Of a stretch of 64,000 nt of DNA, positions 59,081 through 64,000 are shown piece after piece. The first letter of the stretch is position 1, and each line of letters opens with the position of its first letter. Both the position numbers and the translations under genes were made by a program. The notes below the pieces were generated by a model, which worked only from the letters and a program-made list of their open reading frames with translations, did no database searches and was not told where the DNA came from. This DNA is from Streptomyces iranensis (GTDB lineage: Bacteria; Actinomycetota; Actinomycetes; Streptomycetales; Streptomycetaceae): NCBI RefSeq assembly GCF_017874715.1, contig NZ_JAGGLR010000017.1, positions 62,001 through 126,000 on the forward strand. The letters run 5' to 3'.

Positions 59081-60875
59081 ATGAGAGGACTTCTGCAACG
59101 TCACACCACTCCCACTGAACCCCCAGAGAACGTGGAGGACCTGGGGCTGCTGAAGCTGGACGTGCTCGGGGTGCGGATGCAGTCCGCGATGGCGCACGCC
59201 GTCACGGAGATCCGGCGCGCAACTGGGCGGCAGATCGGCCTGGACAGCCCCGACCATGTCGACCTCGGTGACGCGGCGACGTTCGAGCTGATCCGCGGCG
59301 GTTCGGTGCTGGGCTGCTTCCAGATCGAGAGCTCTGGTCAGGAGGATCTGATCGCGCGACTGCAGCCGCAGAACATGCGGGACGTCATTGCCGATATCTC
59401 CCTGTTCCGGCCCGGCCCGGTAGCGGGAGGCATGCCTGCCCGGTTCATCGCCGCGCGGCACGGGCACGAGGCTCCGCACTACCCGCACCCGGACCTGAAG
59501 CCGATTCTGGACGACACGTACGGGGTGGTGATCTGGCACGAGCAGATCATGGCGATCCTGCCCGTGATGACCGGCTGCGACCGCGCGGCCGCGGACATCG
59601 CCCGGCGCGCTCTCGCCGACCCCGACCGCCTGGACAAGGTCGAGGCGTGGCTCCGCAGCTGTGCGGCCGAGCGAGGCTACAGCCCGGCGGTGGCCGAGGA
59701 GGTCGATCATCCGTGAGTTCGGCGCCTATGGCTTCTGCCGCGCGCATGCGGTCGCGTTCGCGGTGCCCGCGGCGCAGCCCGCCTGACTCAAGGCTCACTA
59801 CCCGGCCGCGTTCTACGCAGGCCTGTTCGAGCACGATCCCGGCATATGAGCCCGGCGCGTCCTGGTGCAGGACGCCCGGCGTCACGGCGTCGAGGTTCTC
59901 CCCGTCGATGTGAACGCCTCCCGCCCCTTGCCACAGTGTCGAGCAGACGGACGGCGGGTGGGGGGGGTGCGGCTGGCGCTGTCCGCGGTGTGCGGCATCT
60001 CCGACGCCGAGAGCGCCCGGATCGCCGAGGGCCAGCCCTTCATCTCGCTGCAGGACATGTGGTCGTGGGCGCGCCCGTCTCTCCCGCTGGCCCAGCGCCT
60101 CATCCAGATCGGTGCCCTCGACGCCCTGCGCGGTGCGGGCAACCGGCGCGACCTGCTGCTCCAGGCTGCCGAACTACGCCGCCACGCCCGCCACCGCACC
60201 ACGACGGACAAGCAGTTGCCACTCGACGGCGAGCTGGTCAGCGCTGAGGCAAGCGGGCTGCCGGCGATGACCGGCCGAGAGACGCTCGGCGCCGAACTGG
60301 ACGTGCTGTCCGTCGACGTCAGCCGCCACCTCCTCGATCACCATCACCGGCTGCTCGTCGAACTCGATGCCACCGACGCCCGGCATCTGCAGTCACTGCA
60401 TGCCGGCCAACCGGTCCTCGTCGCCGGCGTGCGCACTGCCACGCAGACCCTGCCGATCCCGTCCGGCAAGCGCGTCATCTTCGTGACGCTGGAGGACGGA
60501 TCGGGCATGGTCGATCTGGCCTTCTTCGAGCACAGTCACGCGGCCTGCGCCCGGACCATCTTCCATTCCGGGCTGCTGCTGGTCCGTGGCACCGTGGAAC
60601 GCTGCGGCAACCGCCGCACCGTGGTCGGGCAGATGGTCTGGGACCTCGAGGAAGTGGCGGCCGTCCGCCGCGACTCGGGCCCCGAGGCCGCCCTGAAGCT
60701 GCTGGACCGCACCGAACCCGCACCCACCCCAGCCCCGCCCAGGCCGGCTGAGCGGACGCTCTCGGGCGGAACCGCGGGGGCCCGGCTCCACCCGTGGAGC
60801 GATCTTCAGCCTGCCGGCAGCCGCTCGGCCGACCTGCCCCGCCCGGCACACCGCAGCCCCGGGTCCGCGGGGTGA
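59081..60875 (+). pseudogene. DnaE2-type DNA polymerase III alpha, 5'-truncated, frameshifted, with two internal stops
   Basis: The C-terminal half of an error-prone DnaE2-like polymerase. Homology starts abruptly at VEDLGLLKLDVLGVRMQSAMAHAV near 59125; the PHP and first catalytic parts are missing. It continues through GCFQIESSGQEDL and DISLFRPGPVAGGMPARF to about 59700, where a frameshift moves to the frame encoding IIREFGAYGFCRAHAVAFAVPA. In that frame TGA replaces Trp at 59784 and 59847. The rest (DARRHGVEVLPVDVNASRP to the OB-fold VLVAGVRTATQTLPIPSGKRVIFVTLEDGSGMVDL) is open to 60875. It is inactive by these lesions. Confidence 0.85.
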
Positions 60876-60940
60876 GTGCGATGCCGTCCACGCCCCGCAG
60901 CCTGCTGCATGTCCATCTGCACGACATCGGGAGCTTGTGA
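60872..60940 (+). pseudogene. N-terminal remnant of a probable Y-family polymerase (ImuB/DinB-like)
   Basis: A 22-codon frame begins with GTG overlapping the dnaE2 stop (GTGA) and encodes MPSTPRSLLHVHLHDIGSL before a TGA. The pattern recalls the start of the Y-family polymerase-like proteins that lie immediately downstream of dnaE2 genes in actinobacteria (ILHVRFH-type start). The rest is missing. The call rests on context and a short match. Confidence 0.45.
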
Positions 60941-61122
60941 GTGGGCGTGAAGGTGAAGGAGTTCTGAGGCATGCGGCGGGCGGTGATTGTGTGACGCGGC
61001 GACTTCGTCGTCCACGTCAGAGGCTTCATCGGATCACCGTGCGCATGGTCCTCGACCAGCTCCAGCAAGGCTGGCACTGCCGCGAACTTCGCCCGTAACG
61101 TCGATCCGTCAAAGCGCCTCAT
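60941..61122 (-). pseudogene. ISAzo13-like transposase fragment
   Basis: On the minus strand MRRFDGSTLRAKFAAVPALL is followed by ELVEDHAHGDPMKPLTWTTKSPRHTI, which matches the GDPxSPLRWTTKSTRxL block of ISAzo13-family transposases. Catalytic segments are absent, and no terminal inverted repeats were found. It marks the boundary between the dnaE2 remnant and the AT-richer operon to the right. Confidence 0.65.
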
Positions 61123-61209
61123 TCCACAACAACAAGCCCAAATACCGCGAGCAACCCAGGCAATTCATCGACGCCCCGCTGCGCCTTCGATCTGGAAGGC
61201 GCAATACGA

Positions 61210-61695
61210 TCAAGGCCTGACTTCGAAGACGCCTTCGATCTCTACGCAGTTGTTGCGAGGCAGCTGCGCCATGCCGACTGCGGAGCGAGCGTGCGGAGCT
61301 CGATCCCCGAAGATGTCACGGAACAGGTCGGACGCGCCGTTGATCACCGCCGGCTGCTCGATGAACTCCTCGGTGGAGTTCACCATGCCCAACAACTTGA
61401 CGATTCTCGACACACGGTCGAGGGTCCCCAGGGCGTTGCGTACGGTCCCGAGCATCGCAATCGCGGCCTCCCGAGCTGCCTCATACCCCTGGTCTACGGT
61501 CAGGTCCCTTCCGAGCTTGCCCCGATGGATCGGCTCACCTGCCGAGTCAGGTAGATGCCCGGAGACGAAGAGTAGGTCCCCGGTCTGTACGGATCGCAGG
61601 TAGTTGCCAACCGGTGGAATCGATTCCGGGAGCTCTAGGCCCAAATCAGCTACCCGCTGGTCGGCGCTGGTCGTCGTATCTGTGCTGCTACTCAT
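61210..61695 (-). CDS. RidA/YjgF family protein
   Basis: A 161-residue member of the Rid superfamily (YjgF/YER057c/UK114), closer to the longer Rid subgroups than to archetypal RidA: GNYLRSVQTGDLLFVSGHLPDSAGEP, AAIAMLGTVRNALGTLDRVSRIVKLLG and HARSAVGMAQLPRNNCVEIEGVFEV. The usual catalytic Arg (about 105 in RidA) appears as the RSAVG Arg. It would hydrolyse reactive enamine/imine intermediates of amino acid breakdown. It is the third gene of the ALDH-DauR-RidA operon, starting in the DauR stop (ATGA). Confidence 0.92.
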   Translation of the reverse strand: MSSSTDTTTSADQRVADLGLELPESIPPVGNYLRSVQTGDLLFVSGHLPDSAGEPIHRGKLGRDLTVDQGYEAAREAAIAMLGTVRNALGTLDRVSRIVKLLGMVNSTEEFIEQPAVINGASDLFRDIFGDRAPHARSAVGMAQLPRNNCVEIEGVFEVRP

Positions 61696-62348
61696 TTGCC
61701 CTTCTCGTCACTTCTCGCCGAATTGATGCAGTTGTAGATAGTCGTACGGGACACGCCGAGTTCTTCCGCTGCGATCAGCACACCCTTCTGCATCGCGAAG
61801 ATGCCACGCTTCTCCAGGGATTGGACCAGGCGCTCGCGGTCGTCCCTGGAGAGCCTCAAGACTGGAACGCCGAGTTCGGCGACCTCTTCCGCAATGATCG
61901 AGCGGACGACTTCCCGGGTGTCGTTCGAGAACAGCACCGGGGCCGGCTCGCTCGGGTTCAGACCAGTCGCCTCGGCCAGTAAGGCCGCCGTCTTGCGGAG
62001 ATCGGTCACGTCCACGTTGATGCAGAATGTGCCGAAAACGGCTCCCTCGTAGTCACGCAGTACGAAGGTCGACGCCTTGAGCGTCCGGCCGCCTGTGCCG
62101 GTGGTGACATAGCCGATCCGGTCCTCAGCCTGATCTCCCTCGCCCAGGAGCTCCATCCCGATGCTGCTCATGGACCCGCCGACGCTTCGGCCGGTCACGT
62201 TGCCGAAGATGGCCGCGATCGTTCCCTCCTGCCGCCGGAAGTCGTGGATCACGACCTCGGCGTTCGATCCGAGGGACTGGGCCAGAAGAGATGCGAGTTC
62301 ACTCAAGGACCGGACGTACTCGTCGGTGTTCTTCGTGGGCGAGCGCAT
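61692..62348 (-). CDS. YheO/DauR-type PAS and HTH transcriptional regulator
   Basis: A 218-residue regulator with an N-terminal YheO-like PAS domain (LAQSLGSNAEVVIHDFRRQEG, IAAIFGNVTGRSVGG, TFVLRDYEGAVFGTFCINVD) and a C-terminal DauR HTH (LVQSLEKRGIFAMQKGVLIAAEELGVSRTTIYNCIN). DauR controls D-arginine/D-lysine breakdown in Pseudomonas; here the ligand is unknown but a nitrogenous compound is likely given RidA. It sits 7 bp after the ALDH stop and overlaps RidA by 4 bp. Confidence 0.92.
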   Translation of the reverse strand: MRSPTKNTDEYVRSLSELASLLAQSLGSNAEVVIHDFRRQEGTIAAIFGNVTGRSVGGSMSSIGMELLGEGDQAEDRIGYVTTGTGGRTLKASTFVLRDYEGAVFGTFCINVDVTDLRKTAALLAEATGLNPSEPAPVLFSNDTREVVRSIIAEEVAELGVPVLRLSRDDRERLVQSLEKRGIFAMQKGVLIAAEELGVSRTTIYNCINSARSDEKGK

Positions 62349-62355
62349 GGGGCTC

Positions 62356-63834
62356 CTATCCGTTCATCATGACGAGCTTCAATTGCATCATGCTCTCAAT
62401 GGCATAGCGGGTGCCCTCAATGCCGAACCCGGAGTCCTTGACGCCCCCAAACGGCATGTTGTCGACTCGGAAGATCGGCACGTCGTTGATCATCAGCCCA
62501 CCCGACTCCACGTCCGGCATCGCGCCCAGAGCTCGCGTGATGTCGTGAGTGAAGATGCCGGCCTGCAGGCCGTACTTGGAGTCGTTCAACAGGGCCACGC
62601 CCTCGTCCCAGTCCCGGTACGGCTTCACCGTGCACACTGGCCCGAAAATCTCCTCACACTCGACCTTCATGTCACGGGAGGTGTCGACGATGACGCTCGG
62701 GGTCACGACCGCTCCCTCGCGCTCGCCACCGGTAAGCACCCGCGCACCTTGACGAGCTGCTTCGTCGATCCAGCCGGCGATTCGTGTAGCTGACCTCTCG
62801 TCGATCACGGGACCGAGATCTGTGGCCTCCTCCAGCGGGTCGCCCACCTTCAATGCCGCGACCTCGGCCAGGAGCCGTTCAAGGAACTCCTCGTACCGGG
62901 ATTCGTGGACGATCAGCCGCTGTACGCCGATGCAGTATTGCCCGGCGTACACATTGGCCCCGCGCGCGCTCCGCCGGGCCGCGAACTCGATGTCGCTGGT
63001 TTCGTCGATCAGCACTCCGCCGTTGCCGCCGAGTTCGAGTGTCGTGCGGATCTTCGGCGCGATCGACTTCAGGTACCAGCCCACCCTCGCGCTGCCGGTG
63101 AACGACATCATCCGGATTCGAGCGTCCCGGACCATCTGCTCCGCGACGGCGTTATCGCATGGCAGAACGCTGATCGACTCAGGCGGCAGACCAGCTTCGA
63201 GGATGAGCCGACCCAAGTGCAAGGCTGTCAGTGGCGCCTGGGGACTTGGCTTCAAGATCACCGGGTTGCCCGCCGCGATCGCCGGGGCGACTTTGTGCAG
63301 GGTCAGGTTCAACGGGAAGTTGAAGGGAGCGATGGCCAGAATCGGTCCGAGCGGGAATAGCTTGGCAATCGCGAGTCGCCGGTCGACGCCGCTGACTGTC
63401 CCACGATCAGTCGTGGTAACGGTGCTCTGATAGCGAGCTACGTCGCCGTCCATGTCCAAGGGAACCTCGTGCCCCGCAATCCGCTTGGCTTCCTCGGCTG
63501 CTCCGCGGCAGTTGAGGATGGCCCTGGCGACCTCACCGCGTGCATCGAAGAGCGGTTTTCCTGCTTCCTCAGCGATCAGCCGAGAGAGGGGGGCACGGTC
63601 TCGCTCGATAAGGTCAGCGAGTGAGTTGAGAATTTCTGCTCTCCGGTAGCGTGGCATACGTCGTGTCACGCCGAAGGCCGAGGCTGCGGCAGCGACGGCC
63701 TTGTCGGCCTGTTCGGCGTCGGCCTGGTAGCACTCGCCGACCACCTTTTGCGTGTACGGATTCGTAATGGAAGCTGCCGCGCTTGAGGCGACTTCTTCGC
63801 CCGCAAGGATCATTGGCACAGTTGCCGTGGTCAT
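62356..63834 (-). CDS. NAD(P)-dependent aldehyde dehydrogenase
   Basis: A 492-residue ALDH. The catalytic Cys about 301 is in YAGQYCIGVQRLIV and the general base Glu about 267 in LELGGNGGV; the cofactor site is APFNFPLNL with ILKPSPQAPLTAL and FTGSARVG. It resembles glyceraldehyde-3-phosphate (non-phosphorylating), lactaldehyde or succinate-semialdehyde dehydrogenases. As the first gene of the operon with a DauR regulator and a Rid protein, it may oxidise the semialdehyde formed from an amino acid or amine. Confidence 0.92.
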   Translation of the reverse strand: MTTATVPMILAGEEVASSAAASITNPYTQKVVGECYQADAEQADKAVAAAASAFGVTRRMPRYRRAEILNSLADLIERDRAPLSRLIAEEAGKPLFDARGEVARAILNCRGAAEEAKRIAGHEVPLDMDGDVARYQSTVTTTDRGTVSGVDRRLAIAKLFPLGPILAIAPFNFPLNLTLHKVAPAIAAGNPVILKPSPQAPLTALHLGRLILEAGLPPESISVLPCDNAVAEQMVRDARIRMMSFTGSARVGWYLKSIAPKIRTTLELGGNGGVLIDETSDIEFAARRSARGANVYAGQYCIGVQRLIVHESRYEEFLERLLAEVAALKVGDPLEEATDLGPVIDERSATRIAGWIDEAARQGARVLTGGEREGAVVTPSVIVDTSRDMKVECEEIFGPVCTVKPYRDWDEGVALLNDSKYGLQAGIFTHDITRALGAMPDVESGGLMINDVPIFRVDNMPFGGVKDSGFGIEGTRYAIESMMQLKLVMMNG

Positions 63835-63898
63835 TGCCTGCCTTCCGATTGTCTGCGAAATGAATCAGGGACACTCGCAGTTGTGCGCCGCGTCCTAG

Positions 63899-64000
63899 TT
63901 AGGCCGTGGTGGTATGGGTCGTATCTGAATCACTGCGTGATGCGCGGTGCGATCCCTCACGGGTCTCTTTGGCGAGGAGCCCTCCGATCACGGTGATCAG
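63899..64000 (-). CDS. C-terminus of a probable membrane transporter (cut by window edge)
   Basis: Only the last 33 residues are visible: LITVIGGLLAKETREGSHRA followed by a polar Ser/Asp/Thr tail and a TAA stop. A hydrophobic end followed by KETR is typical of the last helix of MFS permeases. It points toward the ALDH gene, with 64 bp between, and could be the uptake gene of the same operon. The family assignment is tentative. Confidence 0.5.
   Translation of the reverse strand: MITVIGGLLAKETREGSHRASRSDSDTTHTTTA

Noticed and set aside
60475..61122. 215-codon minus-strand protein-coding gene
   Set aside because: Only the first about 50 codons match a transposase; the remainder is antisense to the polymerase pseudogene.

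Overview
The window is high-GC actinobacterial DNA and almost certainly from a Streptomyces. It has frequent GTG starts, dense 4-bp ATGA/GTGA gene overlaps, many Tat and lipoprotein exports, GC-rich intergenic hairpins, and the FasR-fabD-fabH-acpP-fabF block followed by a DUF3145 gene as I recall it from S. coelicolor. Everything here was read by eye from sequence and translations; family names come from motif recognition, not from database searches.

Layout. 0-8.4 kb is core metabolism: a pirin-like protein (cut by the left edge), the type II fatty acid synthase operon with its PucR-type activator, a hydroxyisobutyrate-dehydrogenase-like enzyme, DUF3145 and a secreted SGNH hydrolase. 8.6-16.1 kb holds a GH3 beta-glucosidase divergent from a TetR regulator, a small secreted protein, an MFS exporter divergent from a winged-helix regulator, and an erythromycin-esterase-like protein. 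16.3-24.9 kb is a sugar or sugar-acid locus: enolase-superfamily dehydratase, zinc dehydrogenase, a conserved protein I do not recognise, a ChvE/MmsA/MmsB-type ABC importer and an exported aldose 1-epimerase. 25-36.3 kb contains a secreted C15-like peptidase in which the catalytic Cys is Ser, an NmrA-like oxidoreductase behind a perfect operator palindrome, an EI24 membrane protein, and plant-polymer enzymes (PL1 pectate lyase, GH51 arabinofuranosidase, GH30) mixed with an intradiol dioxygenase and an orphan LivK-like protein. 36.3-48.1 kb has housekeeping and accessory genes (quinone-reductase-like/MarR pair, SMP-30/IclR pair, OsmC, phosphatase, thioredoxin, FG-GAP lipoprotein, acetyltransferases) and a PL7 alginate lyase. 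48.2-54.9 kb is a second sugar locus (GH4, DeoR, PfkB kinase and a three-gene CUT1 ABC importer).

From about 54.9 kb the window becomes a patchwork: a DUF4333 lipoprotein remnant lacking its start, a tyrosine phosphatase, a lipoprotein, and an XRE/DUF2975 pair bracketed by ~57-bp direct repeats and preceded by a pair of operators. Then comes a graveyard: a broken tyrosine recombinase next to a tRNA 3'-end-like attachment site, a DnaE2-type polymerase pseudogene with two TGA stops and a frameshift, a 22-codon remnant that looks like the start of a Y-family polymerase, and an ISAzo13-like transposase fragment. The right end is a visibly more AT-rich ALDH-DauR-RidA operon with the C-terminus of a possible transporter at the edge.

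Taken together the accessory genes describe a soil or plant-litter organism taking apart pectin, arabinan/galactan and alginate outside the cell and importing sugars through two ABC systems. Several of these genes share recognisable TTGAC-type promoters with operator-like motifs on or just past the -10 box. The best leads are the repeat-flanked XRE/DUF2975 cassette, a dispersed post-stop-codon repeat family that includes an exact 88-bp-period array, and the eroded mutasome/integrase island.
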